A DNA stretch of 64,000 nt from NCBI RefSeq assembly GCF_003355475.1, contig NZ_CP031356.1:2232001-2296000 (forward strand), given 5' to 3'. The notes below the pieces were generated by a model. That model saw nothing but the letters and a program-made list of their open reading frames with translations, did not search any database and had not been told where the DNA came from. Shown one piece after another: positions 23,931 to 33,409 of the stretch. A program made the translations under genes and the position numbers. The stretch comes from Brachybacterium saurashtrense. Lineage in GTDB: Bacteria > Actinomycetota > Actinomycetes > Actinomycetales > Dermabacteraceae. Each line of letters starts with the position of its first letter. Position 1 is the first letter of the stretch.

Positions 23931-24544
23931 CGCGCTCCCCCCGTCGGCCCCTCGGGCTCCTCGTCCCGGCCCCCTCGCGCGGGTGCCTCCTCGTCCTCGC
24001 TCCCGGGGGAGGACGTCTCCGTCTCCTCGCCCCACCGCGCGGAGCCCTCCTCGCCCCAGGGCGAGGCGTGCGCGGCGTCCGCCGCCCACGCGGCCCCCAG
24101 GCCGGAGAGGTCGCCCGCCCGGTTCACCGGGCCGTCGGCCCCCGCGACCGGGCCGTCGGCGGCGTCGGCGTGCTCCGGTCCGGCGGGCTCCTGCGCGAAG
24201 GGCCCGAAGTGGACCGCCTCGTGCGCGGCGGTCTCGGTGGCGGGCTCCTCCACGTGGGGGCGCTGCACGCCCCGGTGCAGGTCCTCGCGGGCCACGAAGC
24301 GCGCGAAGGTGACGGTGCCGATGAAGGCCAGCCCCGTCAGCGCCAGCATCACCGGCCCCGCCCAGGTGGTGCGGGTCCCCGCCGCGTACAGCGCCATCCC
24401 CATCACCACCAGGGTGACCAGCGAGTCGCTCGCGATCGCACGGTCCAGGATGGTGGGGCCCACGATCATGCGAAAGGTCACCGCGAGCGCCGCCGCGGCG
24501 AGCACCGCCGCGCACACCAGCAGCAGGATTTCGAAGGCGCTCAT
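23927..24544 (-). CDS. mrpF: Mrp antiporter subunit F with long polar tail
   Basis: A 205-residue MrpF. The first ~92 residues are the usual three-span subunit (VGPTILDRAIASDSLVTLVV is the signature loop). The remaining ~110 residues are a disordered, acidic, Ala/Gly/Pro-rich tail with no family counterpart; ordinary MrpF is about 90 residues. The start overlaps the mrpE stop by four bases, and the end overlaps mrpG by four bases. Confidence 0.92.
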   Translation of the reverse strand: MSAFEILLLVCAAVLAAAALAVTFRMIVGPTILDRAIASDSLVTLVVMGMALYAAGTRTTWAGPVMLALTGLAFIGTVTFARFVAREDLHRGVQRPHVEEPATETAAHEAVHFGPFAQEPAGPEHADAADGPVAGADGPVNRAGDLSGLGAAWAADAAHASPWGEEGSARWGEETETSSPGSEDEEAPARGGRDEEPEGPTGGAR

Positions 24545-25080
24545 CGCAGCCCCGCTTCCTCGAGCACCTCGCGGCGCGCCACCGCCCAGAGCAGGCGCTC
24601 CTCCTGCGCGAGCACGTCGCGCCGCGCCCGCTCCACCGCCTCGGGCGTGCCCGCGTTGAAGGTGTGCAGGAAGAGCATGCCGGTGGAGCGCTGCGCCTCC
24701 ACCACCACCGAGCCGGGGATCAGCGTGCACAGCACCCCGGTGAAGGTGAGGAAGAAGTCCGAGCGGGAGGCCGTGCGCACGGCGATCACGGAGCTGGGCG
24801 GCTGCGGGCCGGGCCGCAGCGCGAAGTACCCCACCTGCACCGCCGAGATCGCGCAGTCCACCAGGAAGCGCAGCACGAACAGGGTGAACCGCAGCGGGCG
24901 CAGCGTGAGCTCGTGCCCGGTGGGCGGCATCGGGAACAGCGCGAACACCAGCACCGCCACCATGGCCCCGCCCAGCACGGTGCGCAGGTCCACCGCGCCC
25001 CAGAGCAGGCACCACAGCGCCACCGAGAGCAGCATCCACAGCCAGGAGCGGCGCAGGTCGGTCAGTCGCCGGGCGATCAT
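24541..25080 (-). CDS. mrpE: Mrp antiporter subunit E
   Basis: A 179-residue MrpE of normal length. Two N-terminal spans (about 12-50) are followed by the conserved cytoplasmic part with the TLIPGSVVVE motif and LFLHTFNAG. MrpE is needed for assembly and activity of the Mrp complex, which extrudes Na+ in exchange for H+. It overlaps mrpD and mrpF by four bases each. Confidence 0.92.
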   Translation of the reverse strand: MIARRLTDLRRSWLWMLLSVALWCLLWGAVDLRTVLGGAMVAVLVFALFPMPPTGHELTLRPLRFTLFVLRFLVDCAISAVQVGYFALRPGPQPPSSVIAVRTASRSDFFLTFTGVLCTLIPGSVVVEAQRSTGMLFLHTFNAGTPEAVERARRDVLAQEERLLWAVARREVLEEAGLR

Positions 25081-26657
25081 TCGTCCACCTCCCGGCCCTC
25101 GCCGTCGAGCCGCTGGCCCGCGTCGTCGATCCGGTACTCGAGCTGCTCGGCCGCCGGCTCGCCCAGCACCGCGCTCACGTACGGGGCCCGCTCCAGCACC
25201 GAGCTCGCCGCCTCGTCCGCGTACGTCATCAGCGGGCCCGCCAGCACCGACAGCCCCAGTGAGAACACGATCATCGCGGCGGTGGCCCCGCCCATCACGC
25301 GCGGCAGCGGCGCCTGGCGGGCGATTATCTCCTCGCTGGGCTCCTGCCAGAAGGCGCGGTTCCAGATCTTCGCGATCGCATACAGGGTGAGCAGGCTGGT
25401 GAGCACGCTGATGCCGATGAGGATCCAGCCGGAGGTGCGGTCGTAGGCGATGCCCGCCTCGATCAGCCCCACCTTGCCGATGAACCCGGAGAACGGCGGG
25501 ATCCCGGCGAGGTTCATGGCGGGCACGAAGAACAGCACCGCGAGCACCGGGGCGAGCTTCTGCAGCCCGCCCAGCCGGATCAGGTTCGTGGTGCCGCCGC
25601 GGTGCTCGATCAGACCGGCCACCAGGAACAGCGTGGACTGCACGGTGATGTGGTGGGCGACGTAGAAGATCGTCGCGGCCATCCCCATCTGGGTGGTCAT
25701 CCCGATCCCGAACAGCATGTAGCCCATGTGGGAGACCAGCGTGAAGGAGAGCACGCGCTTGAGGTCCGTCTGCGCGACGGCGCCGAAGATCCCGATCACC
25801 AGGCTCAGCGCCGCGGCCACGAGCAGCAGGGTGGAGGTCTGCGAGGCGGGGAACAGCAGGGTCTCCAGGCGCAGGATCGCGTAGATGCCCACCTTCGTGA
25901 GCAGTCCCGCGAACACGGCCGTGACCGGGGCGGGCGCCGTGGGGTACGAGTCCGGCAGCCAGGCGCTGAGCGGGAACAGCGCGGCCTTGATGCCGAAGGC
26001 CACCAGCAGCGTGAGCTCCAGGATCATGCGGGTGCCGGGCGGGAGCGCATCCAGCCGGACCGCCATCTCGGCGAGGTTCACGGTGCCCACGGCGGAGTAC
26101 ACCCCGGCCACCGCGGCCAGGAAGATCACCGAGCTCAGCAGCGAGACGATCACGTAGGTGGTCGCCGCCCGCACCCGGGAGGCGGAGCCGCCCAGGGTGA
26201 GCAGCACGTAGCTCGCCGCCAGCAGCACCTCGAAGCCCACGTAGAGGTTGAACAGGTCCCCGGCGAGGAACGCCATCGACACCCCGGCCACGAGCGCCAG
26301 GTAGGTGGGGTGGTAGATCGCCACCGGGGTGCGCTCCACGTTCTCGCTCACGGTCTGCGCGCTCGAGTACACCAGCACCGCGAGGGTGACGAAGCTGGAG
26401 ACCAGCAGCATCAGCGCGGTGAGCCGGTCCGCCACCAGCACGATCCCCAGCTGCGGGGTCCAGTTCCCGATCTGCAGGGCCAGCACCCCGTTCTGGATCA
26501 CGTGGTAGCCCAGCACCAGGGAGACGGTGAAGATCGCGACCAGGGTGAGGATCGCGACCCAGAGCTGGATCCGGGTGTAGTGGCGCAGCAGCAGGGTGAA
26601 CGCGGCGCCCGCCAGGGGCAGCATCACCGGCAGCGCCAGCAGCAGCTCGATGCTCAT
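25077..26657 (-). CDS. mrpD: Mrp antiporter subunit D
   Basis: A 526-residue MrpD, a NuoN/NuoL-like proton-translocating membrane subunit with about 14 spans. Visible family features: VADRLTALMLLVSS, DLFNLYVGFEVLLAASYVLL (the Glu-bearing span), KAALFPLSAWLPDSYPTAPA (the conserved lysine and loop) and LKRVLSFTLVSHMGYM. The start overlaps the mrpC stop by four bases. Its end overlaps mrpE. Confidence 0.95.
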   Translation of the reverse strand: MSIELLLALPVMLPLAGAAFTLLLRHYTRIQLWVAILTLVAIFTVSLVLGYHVIQNGVLALQIGNWTPQLGIVLVADRLTALMLLVSSFVTLAVLVYSSAQTVSENVERTPVAIYHPTYLALVAGVSMAFLAGDLFNLYVGFEVLLAASYVLLTLGGSASRVRAATTYVIVSLLSSVIFLAAVAGVYSAVGTVNLAEMAVRLDALPPGTRMILELTLLVAFGIKAALFPLSAWLPDSYPTAPAPVTAVFAGLLTKVGIYAILRLETLLFPASQTSTLLLVAAALSLVIGIFGAVAQTDLKRVLSFTLVSHMGYMLFGIGMTTQMGMAATIFYVAHHITVQSTLFLVAGLIEHRGGTTNLIRLGGLQKLAPVLAVLFFVPAMNLAGIPPFSGFIGKVGLIEAGIAYDRTSGWILIGISVLTSLLTLYAIAKIWNRAFWQEPSEEIIARQAPLPRVMGGATAAMIVFSLGLSVLAGPLMTYADEAASSVLERAPYVSAVLGEPAAEQLEYRIDDAGQRLDGEGREVDE

Positions 26658-27196
26658 GCCTCCCCCTCGTCGGCCTCGGTGGCGTCCTGCGGGACGTCCT
26701 CCGCACTGGTCAGGTCGGCGCTCAGCGGGTCCTCCTCCTCGGCGGGGACCATCCCCTGGGACTGGGCGAGGGCGCCGCGGCGCGACTCCTCGGAGAGCGC
26801 CTGCGACCAGGGCAGCGCTTCGGCGTCCTCGGTGCGGCGGCGACGCCGGCGCAGCACGCGGCGGTCCTCGACGTCGTCCGGGACCTCGTCGTGGCCGAAC
26901 AGCTGCCAGGCGCGGTAGGACAGCGCCATGCCGAAGGCGGTGATGCCCAGCGAGATCACGATCGCGGTGAGCACCATCGCGAAGGGCAGCGGATCGGTCA
27001 TCTCCTCGGGGTCCCCGCTGCCCTCGAACGGCGGCAGGCCGGGGGTGCCCGCGGCGATGATGAACAGCAGGTTCACCCCGTTGCCCAGCAGCACGAAGCC
27101 CAGCACGATGCGGGAGAGGGTGCGTTCGAGCACGAGGTAGACGCCGCACGCGACGAGCACGCCGGCGGTGAGCAGCAGGGCGAGGCTAACGGGCAT
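26654..27196 (-). CDS. mrpC: Mrp antiporter subunit C with charged extension
   Basis: A 180-residue NuoK-like subunit. Residues 1-105 form the three-span core (LGFVLLGNGVNLLFI and AMVLTAIVISLGITAFGMAL). Residues 106-180 are an added cytoplasmic tail, first very basic (RRVLRRRRRRTEDAE) and then acidic. The ATG at 27196 has GGAG nearby and overlaps the end of mrpA by 11 bases. Confidence 0.92.
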   Translation of the reverse strand: MPVSLALLLTAGVLVACGVYLVLERTLSRIVLGFVLLGNGVNLLFIIAAGTPGLPPFEGSGDPEEMTDPLPFAMVLTAIVISLGITAFGMALSYRAWQLFGHDEVPDDVEDRRVLRRRRRRTEDAEALPWSQALSEESRRGALAQSQGMVPAEEEDPLSADLTSAEDVPQDATEADEGEA

Positions 27197-30119
27197 CGGA
27201 CTCCGCCTCCTGCTGCTGATCGATCTGGGCGCCCAGCGAGCGCAGGAAGTCAAGCATCACGCCCACCACCACCAGGTACACGCCCACGTCGAAGATGAGG
27301 GCGCTGGGGAGGTGCAGCTCCCCCAGCAGCGGCACGTGCACCACCGGGGTGGCGGTGGCGAACACGGTGCCGCCCACCAGCAGCGGCAGCACCCCGGCGA
27401 GCACGGCGATCGCCATGCCGCCGCCGAGGATCAGCCCGGCCTGCACCGGGGCCGCCTCGCTGAGCTCGTACCGGCCGCCAGCCAGGTAGCGCAGCGCCAG
27501 GGCGAGGCCCGCCACGAGACCGCCGGCGAAGCCGCCGCCGGGCAGGTTGTGCCCGGCCATGAGGAGGTAGACCGAGAACATCATCATCATCGGGAAGGCG
27601 ATGCGGGTGATCACCTCCAGCAGCACCATCCGCCGCTCCGGGGCGAGCGTGAGCCCCGCCGAGAGCCAGGTGCGCCAGCGGTTGCCGCCGGCGACGTCGT
27701 CCGGGCGGGCGTCGAAGTCCAGCGCGTTCTGCGGCAGCGCCGGGTCCACCCGCCGCCGCCAGATGGAGGTGGTGGACTGCAGGTCCCGCACCCGGGCGAT
27801 CGGCCGCTCCCGCCGGGTGACGAAGATCAGCGAGGCCACGCCGGTGGCGACCACCAGCAGCACCGAGATCTCCCCCATCGTGTCCCACACGCGGGCGTCG
27901 ACCAGGGTCACGTTGACCACGTTGTGCCCGCCGCCCACGGTGTAGGCGGTCTCGATGAGGCCGGGCCCCAGGGCGCCGCGGTTGCGGGCGTCGGCCGCGT
28001 AGAGCGTGCCGCCGCACAGCACCACCGCGGTGCCGATCGCGATCGCCCACCGCCCCCAGGCGCCGATCCGCAGCGGCCGGCGCGAGAAGTGGATCGGCAG
28101 CCGCCGCAGCACCAGCACCAGCACCACCGTCATCGCGGTCTCCACCAGCGCCTGCGTGATCGCGACGTCCGGCGAACCGGCCACCAGGAACAGCAGCGCC
28201 ACGCAGTAGCCGGTCACGGTGATCAGGAAGACGGCGCGCAGGCGCCGACGGGAACGGGCGGCGCCCACGGCGGCGAGCGCCGCCACCGGCAGCAGCACCA
28301 GCTCCAGCGGGTGCTGGAACAGCACCAGGTTGTCCGGCGGGGTGGAGTGGGTGAGCGCCACCGGGGTCACCAGGGCGATCAGCACCACCAGCATCGTGCC
28401 CAGGGTGTAGGGCAGGGAGCCTCGCTGGAACAGCGTGGTCACCACGATCGAGGCCGCATCGGTGAGGCGCAGCATCCGGCGGAAGCCGCGCTCGGCGTCG
28501 AGCGCCTCCAGCACGGGCCCGTCGGCCCAGCACTGCGGCGACAGCCGCTTCTGGAGCGCGGCGACGGGCCGGGCGCCCACGCACAGCACGGCGCCCAGGG
28601 CGAGGGTCAGCGCGGAGGCCAGCAGCGGCACCCCGAGGTGCGGGACCACGGCGAGATGCACCGTCTGCTCGCCCTCGGGCAGCACCGCGGCGGCGGCGCG
28701 CAGCACCTCCTCGAGCGGCCCGGCGGCCGCGGCGAGCCCGAGCGAGAACAGGGCGAGCAGCGCGGCCGGCAGCCAGAACAGCACCGGGATCCGGGGGGTG
28801 CGCACGCGCGGGGCACCGGGCGCGGCGCCGAACGCGCCGCGCACGAACCGCCACGAGTACGCGACGGTGAGCACGGACCCGGCGACCAGCGCGGCCAGCA
28901 GCAGCCGCTGCCAGCCGCCGGCGATCCACAGGGCGGTGTAGAGCGACTCCTTGGCCACGAATCCGTACAGCGGCGGCACCGCCGCCATCGACGCCGCCGA
29001 GAGCACGCCCACGGCGGCGACCACCGGGGCCGCACGGCCCACTCCCGAGAGCATCCGCAGGTCACGGGTGCCGAACTTCTTGTCGATGATGCCCACCACC
29101 ATGAACAGCGGCGCCTTGAACACGGCGTGGGCGAGGAGCATCGCGAGCCCGGCGAGCACCGCGTCGTGCGTGGCGGGGGCGGCCACCGCGGCGAGGAAGC
29201 CCAGCTGGGAGACGGTGCCGTAGGCCAGCAGCAGCTTGATGTCCGTCTGCCGCAGCGCCCGCCAGCCGCCCACCAGCATCGTCGCCGCCCCCACCGCGGC
29301 CAGCACCATGGAGACGAGCTCGAGGTGCGTGAGCGCCGGCGCCAGGCGCAGGATCAGGTACACGCCCGCCTTCACCATCGCGGCCGCGTGCAGGTAGGCG
29401 GAGACGGGGGTGGGGGCCGCCATCGCCCCCGGCAGCCAGAAGTGGGTGGGCACCAGCGCGGACTTGCTGGTGGCGCCCACCAGGATCAGCAGCACCGCGG
29501 TGATGAGGTACGGCCCGGCGTCCTGCCACATCGGATCCGTCACGATCGCCGACAGCCGCAGCGAGCGGGCGGGCGCGGCGACCATCAGCAGGCCCACCAG
29601 CATCGCCAGGCCGCCGGCGGTGGTGGAGAGCAGGGCGTTCAGCGCGGCACGGCGCGAGGCCTGCTTGTCCTGGTAGTGCCCCACCAGGAGGTAGGAGAAG
29701 ACGGTGGTGAGCTCCCAGAAGGTGTAGAGCATCATCACGTCGTCGGCGAGCACCAGGCCCACCATGGCGCCGGCGAAGGCGGTGAGCACCCCGGCGAAGC
29801 GGCCCAGCCCGGGCTCGGTGTCCTTGAAGTACTGCGCGCAGTACACCAGCACCACCGCGCCGATCCCGGTCGCGATGAGGGTGAGCACCCAGCTGAGGGT
29901 GTCCAGGCGGAAGGCCAGGTCGATGCCGAGGGCCGGGATCCAGGGCACCGACTGCTCCCGGGGCGACTCGGTGAGCGAGCCGGGGTCCAGGCCGGCGAGC
30001 CAGAGCGCGGAGCCGGCCGGCACGGCGGCGAGCAGGTAGAAGGCGCTGCGGCCGATCCAACGCACCAGGAGAGGGGCCACGAGCGCCGCCGCCAGATGGG
30101 CGAGCAGCATCGTGAACAC
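27186..30119 (-). CDS. mrpA: fused Mrp antiporter subunits A and B
   Basis: A 977-residue membrane protein, the first gene of the Mrp operon. The bulk is MrpA (NuoL-like): LTAFAGAMVGLVLADDVMML, YTFWELTTVFSYLLVG, KSALVPTHFWLPGAMAAPTP and LLLAYGTVSQLGFLAA are classic. The C-terminal ~150 residues (RIAFPMMMMFSVYLLMAGHN then LPGGGFAGGLVAG) are the MnhB domain, so A and B are one polypeptide, as in other actinobacteria. The GTG at 30119 is preceded by AGGAGG at good spacing; an ATG three codons later is the alternative. The complex exports Na+ against H+, giving salt and alkali tolerance. Confidence 0.95.
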   Translation of the reverse strand: MFTMLLAHLAAALVAPLLVRWIGRSAFYLLAAVPAGSALWLAGLDPGSLTESPREQSVPWIPALGIDLAFRLDTLSWVLTLIATGIGAVVLVYCAQYFKDTEPGLGRFAGVLTAFAGAMVGLVLADDVMMLYTFWELTTVFSYLLVGHYQDKQASRRAALNALLSTTAGGLAMLVGLLMVAAPARSLRLSAIVTDPMWQDAGPYLITAVLLILVGATSKSALVPTHFWLPGAMAAPTPVSAYLHAAAMVKAGVYLILRLAPALTHLELVSMVLAAVGAATMLVGGWRALRQTDIKLLLAYGTVSQLGFLAAVAAPATHDAVLAGLAMLLAHAVFKAPLFMVVGIIDKKFGTRDLRMLSGVGRAAPVVAAVGVLSAASMAAVPPLYGFVAKESLYTALWIAGGWQRLLLAALVAGSVLTVAYSWRFVRGAFGAAPGAPRVRTPRIPVLFWLPAALLALFSLGLAAAAGPLEEVLRAAAAVLPEGEQTVHLAVVPHLGVPLLASALTLALGAVLCVGARPVAALQKRLSPQCWADGPVLEALDAERGFRRMLRLTDAASIVVTTLFQRGSLPYTLGTMLVVLIALVTPVALTHSTPPDNLVLFQHPLELVLLPVAALAAVGAARSRRRLRAVFLITVTGYCVALLFLVAGSPDVAITQALVETAMTVVLVLVLRRLPIHFSRRPLRIGAWGRWAIAIGTAVVLCGGTLYAADARNRGALGPGLIETAYTVGGGHNVVNVTLVDARVWDTMGEISVLLVVATGVASLIFVTRRERPIARVRDLQSTTSIWRRRVDPALPQNALDFDARPDDVAGGNRWRTWLSAGLTLAPERRMVLLEVITRIAFPMMMMFSVYLLMAGHNLPGGGFAGGLVAGLALALRYLAGGRYELSEAAPVQAGLILGGGMAIAVLAGVLPLLVGGTVFATATPVVHVPLLGELHLPSALIFDVGVYLVVVGVMLDFLRSLGAQIDQQQEAESDAR

Positions 30120-30228
30120 GAGGTCTCCCTCCTGGCGGGGGTTCTGGGGGCCTCGGCCATCTTACGGGAGCCGGTCACGCCGGCCTGTGCCGGCGCTGGA
30201 GGCGCGCTGGGCCCGTCCTGGGCACCCG

Positions 30229-30288
30229 GCGCCCGCCCGGGGCCGCCGCACCCGCCCCCGGGGCCGCACAGCGCCCGCCCGGGGCCGC
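30229..30288. repeat. three tandem copies of a ~20-base GC-rich repeat
   Basis: GCGCCCGCCCGGGGCCGC occurs at 30229-30246 and again at 30271-30288; a variant with two extra bases lies between them at 30248-30267. The array sits in the divergent region between the Mrp operon and the MFS gene and can fold into alternative hairpins. Confidence 0.5.
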
Positions 30289-30329
30289 GGAGGGCGCGGG
30301 ACGCCGCTCCACGTCCCTGCCGCGCTCCG

Positions 30330-30335
30330 TAGAGT
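30330..30335 (+). promoter_or_regulatory. -10 box, leaderless type
   Basis: TAGAGT six bases before the ATG at 30342, with no Shine-Dalgarno sequence between. This fits a TSS at the start codon. Confidence 0.5.
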
Positions 30336-30341
30336 GTGCGC

Positions 30342-31691
30342 ATGGCCAGCCTCCAGGAGCCGGGGACCCGTGCGTCCACCCCGCGTCCGCGCCCGCCCGT
30401 CGTGCCCTTCGCGCTCTGGGACGGGGGGATGTCCGCCTTCAGCTCCGTGATCCTCACCTTCGTGTTCGCGACCTACGTGGCCAGCGCCGTCGCCGCCGAG
30501 GGGGCGGTGGGCGAGGACGCGATCAAGGCGGCGCAGGATCACGGCTCGCAGGTGCTCACCACCTGGCAGTCGCTCGGTGCGGTGGCGATCGCGCTGCTCG
30601 CCCCGCTGCTGGGCAATCTCGCCGACCACGGCGGCGCCCGGAACCTGCTGCTGCGGATCACCACGCTCGCGACCGTGGGGATCGTGGCGCTGATGCCGCT
30701 GGTGGCGCTCGATGCCGACTACCTGACCCTGGGGGCGGTGCTGATCGCCCTGGCGGTGGTGACCAGCGAGCTCGCCGGGGTGTTCGTCAACTCGGTGCTG
30801 CCGGAGATCTCCACCCCGGAGAACCGCGGGCGCGTCTCGGGCACCGCCTGGGCGGTGGGCTACTGGGGCTCGATCGTGTGCCTCGGGATGGTGCTGGTGC
30901 TGTTCGTGATGCCGGGCACCGGGCTGTTGGGGATCACCGGCGAGGGCGGCGGGAACTATCGCGCGATCCCCCTGTTCGTGGCGCTGTGGATCCTGGTGGG
31001 CACGATGCCGCTGATGCTGCGGGCGCCGCGGCACGCCGCGACCGCGCCCGGGCAGCGGTGGACCCCGTGGCAGGGCTACGCGAGCATCGGCCGGCGCGTG
31101 GTGCGCGCCTTCCGCGAGGAGCCCGTGATGCTGCAGTACCTGGTGGCCTCCGCGATCTACCGCGACGGGCTGGGCGCGGTGTTCTCCATCGCCGGGGTGC
31201 TGGCCGCGAACGCGTACGGCTTCTCCACCGTGGAGATCATCGTGTTCGGGATCGCCGCGAACCTGGTGGCGGGGGTGGGGGTGTTCCTCGGCGGGAAGGT
31301 CGACGACCGGGTGGGCCCGCGCCCGGTGATCATCGCCGGCTGCACGGGGATCATCGTGCTGGGGCTGGTGGTGCTGGCCCTGGGCTCCGCGGCGGTGTTC
31401 TGGGTGGCGGGGCTCGCGATCTGCCTGTTCGTCGGCCCCGTGCAGTCCGCGTCGCGGAACCTGCTGACCCGGCTGTCGCAGCCGGGCCGCGAGACGGAGA
31501 ACTTCGGCCTCTACGCCACCACCGGGCGGGCGCTGGGCTTCCTGGGCACGGCGGCGTTCGCCGCGACCGTCGCGCTGTTCGACGACACCCGCACCGGGAT
31601 CCTGGGGATCGTGCTGGTGATGGCGGTGGGCCTGGTCGCGTTCCTGCCGATCCGGCTCGGCGCCGCGGGCCGCGCCCCGGTCGCTGACTGA
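30342..31691 (+). CDS. MFS transporter, UMF1-like
   Basis: A 449-residue major facilitator with 12 hydrophobic spans. The opening VVPFALWDGGMSAFSSVILT, the mid-protein SGTAWAVGYWGSIVCLGM and the late SQPGRETENFGLYATTGRAL segment are typical of the UMF1/Atg22-like branch of bacterial permeases, whose substrates are poorly known (amino-acid or sugar efflux has been proposed). The ATG at 30342 was preferred over a GTG two codons upstream because a TAGAGT -10 box lies exactly six bases before it. Divergent from mrpA. Confidence 0.85.
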   Translation: MASLQEPGTRASTPRPRPPVVPFALWDGGMSAFSSVILTFVFATYVASAVAAEGAVGEDAIKAAQDHGSQVLTTWQSLGAVAIALLAPLLGNLADHGGARNLLLRITTLATVGIVALMPLVALDADYLTLGAVLIALAVVTSELAGVFVNSVLPEISTPENRGRVSGTAWAVGYWGSIVCLGMVLVLFVMPGTGLLGITGEGGGNYRAIPLFVALWILVGTMPLMLRAPRHAATAPGQRWTPWQGYASIGRRVVRAFREEPVMLQYLVASAIYRDGLGAVFSIAGVLAANAYGFSTVEIIVFGIAANLVAGVGVFLGGKVDDRVGPRPVIIAGCTGIIVLGLVVLALGSAAVFWVAGLAICLFVGPVQSASRNLLTRLSQPGRETENFGLYATTGRALGFLGTAAFAATVALFDDTRTGILGIVLVMAVGLVAFLPIRLGAAGRAPVAD

Positions 31692-31762
31692 GCAGCGACC
31701 CGGCGGGCTCCCGCGCACGCCGACGGGCCGGGAGCGGACGCGAGGGGCCGCGGCGCGGCGCT

Positions 31763-31789
31763 CCGGGGCGGGGGCCGGGAGCGCCCCGG
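31763..31789. terminator. hairpin between convergent genes
   Basis: CCGGGGCG and CGCCCCGG pair across an 11-base loop between the convergent stops at 31691 and 31797; an overlapping pairing (GCGCTCC with GGAGCGC) is also possible. No T-run, so a terminator role is tentative. Confidence 0.35.
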
Positions 31790-31796
31790 CGCGGGG

Positions 31797-32627
31797 TCAG
31801 GCGAGATCGGCGGGATCCACCAGGAATCCCTCCCGGTCCACCACGTAGCCGCCGACGCTCTCCACGAGCAGCCCGGCGAGCCGCCCGATGCGCTGGTACG
31901 CCTGCTGCCAGCGGGCGGCGAGCGCGGGCTCGGGCAGCTCGGTCGCCTCGGACTCCGGATCGGCCGGCAGGTGCACCAGCTCGTAGTCCACCGCGCTGGC
32001 CAGCCAGCCCACCGCCCCCAGCGCGACCGGACGCGCGCTGCGACCCACCCGCAGCGAGATCTCGTCCCCGTCGGGCAGCGGGATGGTGACGCTGTACCCG
32101 GCGCGCGGCGCCTCCTCGGGCACCTGGTCGAGCTCCGCCTCGGGCTCGAGCGGGGCGAGCAGCTCCGCGAGAGACTCCGGCGCCAGGGCGTGGGGGCTGG
32201 TGACCACCAGGTCCCGTTCGTGGAAGGGGTGGGGCTCCAGGCGCTGCCCGCCGTCGGTGACCACCGCGCCGTGGAGCCGCCGCCCCAGCGACCAGGCGAG
32301 GTCGAGGGCCCGCCGCTCCACCCCGAAGGGCACCCCGTCCGGGAAGGCCCGGCCGTAGCCGTGGCTGTCGTCCATCCCCTCGGGCTGCGGGTCCTCCCGC
32401 TCCCGGGGCGTCTCGAGCGTCCAGCGCCCGGCGCCGCGCGGAGACCGGTCCGGCACCAGGCGCACCTCGTGCTCGAGGTGGAGCACACCGTCGGCGTCCT
32501 CGGTGGCCTCCGGCCGCACGTTGCGCACCATCGCGAGCACGTCCGCGGGGTCGGTGCGGCGGGGCAGCTGCAACCGGTGGCCGGTGCGGGCGGGCGGGAC
32601 GGCCGACGGGGAGACCGGGGTGGTCAC
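31797..32627 (-). CDS. hypothetical protein coupled to dcd
   Basis: A 276-residue soluble protein that I do not recognise. It starts at a GTG overlapping the dcd stop codon (GTGA), with GGAGGAGAA just before, so it is translated with dcd. Content: an N-terminal helix ([16 protein letters not shown]), a beta-rich middle with [13 protein letters not shown] and [20 protein letters not shown], and a C-terminal helical part ([20 protein letters not shown]) ending in [15 protein letters not shown]. No signal peptide or membrane span. Confidence 0.7.
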   Translation of the reverse strand: MTTPVSPSAVPPARTGHRLQLPRRTDPADVLAMVRNVRPEATEDADGVLHLEHEVRLVPDRSPRGAGRWTLETPREREDPQPEGMDDSHGYGRAFPDGVPFGVERRALDLAWSLGRRLHGAVVTDGGQRLEPHPFHERDLVVTSPHALAPESLAELLAPLEPEAELDQVPEEAPRAGYSVTIPLPDGDEISLRVGRSARPVALGAVGWLASAVDYELVHLPADPESEATELPEPALAARWQQAYQRIGRLAGLLVESVGGYVVDREGFLVDPADLA

Positions 32628-33217
32628 TTCTCCTCCTCCACGGGGATGCGGGTGCGATGGAAGTTCTGGGCGGAGCGGGACGGGGTGGGGCCGCGCTGTC
32701 CGAGGTAGCGGTTGAGGTTTCCGGCGCTGCCGTACGGGTTCTCGGCGGCGCTGGAGAGCCGGAAGAAGCACAGCTGGCCGATCTTCATGCCGGGCCACAG
32801 CGCCACCGGCAGGGTGGCCATGTTGGACAGCTCCAGGGTGATGTGGCCGCGGAACCCGGGATCGATGAACCCGGCGGTGGAATGGGTGAGCAGGCCCAGC
32901 CGCCCCAGCGAGCTCTTGCCCTCGAGCCGGGCGGCGACGTCCTCGGGGAGGGTGATCTGCTCGTAGGTGGAGGCGAGCACGAACTCGCCCGGGTGCAGCA
33001 TGTACGGCTCGTCCGGCCCCACCGCGACCTCGCGGGTGAGGTCGGGCTGTTCGACCGAGGGGTCGATCATGGCGTGCTTGTGGTTGTCGAAGAGGCGGAA
33101 GAACCTGTCGATGCGCACGTCCACGGAGGCGGGCTGGATCATCGCCTCGTCGAAGGGCTCCAGCCGGACACGCCCGGACTCGATCTCGGCACGGATGTCA
33201 TGATCGCTCAGCAGCAC
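32624..33217 (-). CDS. dcd: dCTP deaminase
   Basis: A 197-residue trimeric dCTP deaminase. It has the family core [17 protein letters not shown], the nucleotide-binding [20 protein letters not shown] and [13 protein letters not shown], with catalytic Glu in the last stretch. Actinobacterial enzymes of this length are often bifunctional, turning dCTP directly into dUMP for dTMP synthesis. The GTG start at 33217 lies seven bases after a TAGTCT -10 box and without an SD, which indicates a leaderless mRNA. The next gene overlaps by four bases. Confidence 0.95.
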   Translation of the reverse strand: MLLSDHDIRAEIESGRVRLEPFDEAMIQPASVDVRIDRFFRLFDNHKHAMIDPSVEQPDLTREVAVGPDEPYMLHPGEFVLASTYEQITLPEDVAARLEGKSSLGRLGLLTHSTAGFIDPGFRGHITLELSNMATLPVALWPGMKIGQLCFFRLSSAAENPYGSAGNLNRYLGQRGPTPSRSAQNFHRTRIPVEEEK

Positions 33218-33224
33218 GGCGCCC

Positions 33225-33230
33225 AGACTA
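33225..33230 (-). promoter_or_regulatory. -10 box of dcd, leaderless type
   Basis: TAGTCT on the minus strand, seven bases before the GTG start of dcd; no ribosome-binding site between. Confidence 0.5.
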
Positions 33231-33345
33231 GTCGGACGGCGACCCCCGCGGCACGCCGTCGCCGACACGCGGGCGCCCGGCGCCGCGCGAGGCACGCCAC
33301 AGCGCCCGCGCCGGCCCCGGTTCGCACTGCACCGCCGCGACGGGG

Positions 33346-33351
33346 TATGCT
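33346..33351 (+). promoter_or_regulatory. possible -10 box of tRNA-Gly
   Basis: TATGCT about 60 bases ahead of the tRNA. A TTCGCA at 33321-33326 could be the -35 box, but the spacer would be 19 bases. Confidence 0.35.
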
Positions 33352-33409
33352 GTTCCGCGTTGCCCCGGCAGCGACGATCACCTGGTCGTCCCCTGGCGGA
33401 GCATCGCAC

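Noticed and set aside
27168..30332. A 1054-codon plus-strand reading frame opposite mrpA
   Set aside because: Histidine/glutamine/arginine-rich, without motifs, and mirror image of a real gene; an effect of very high third-position GC.
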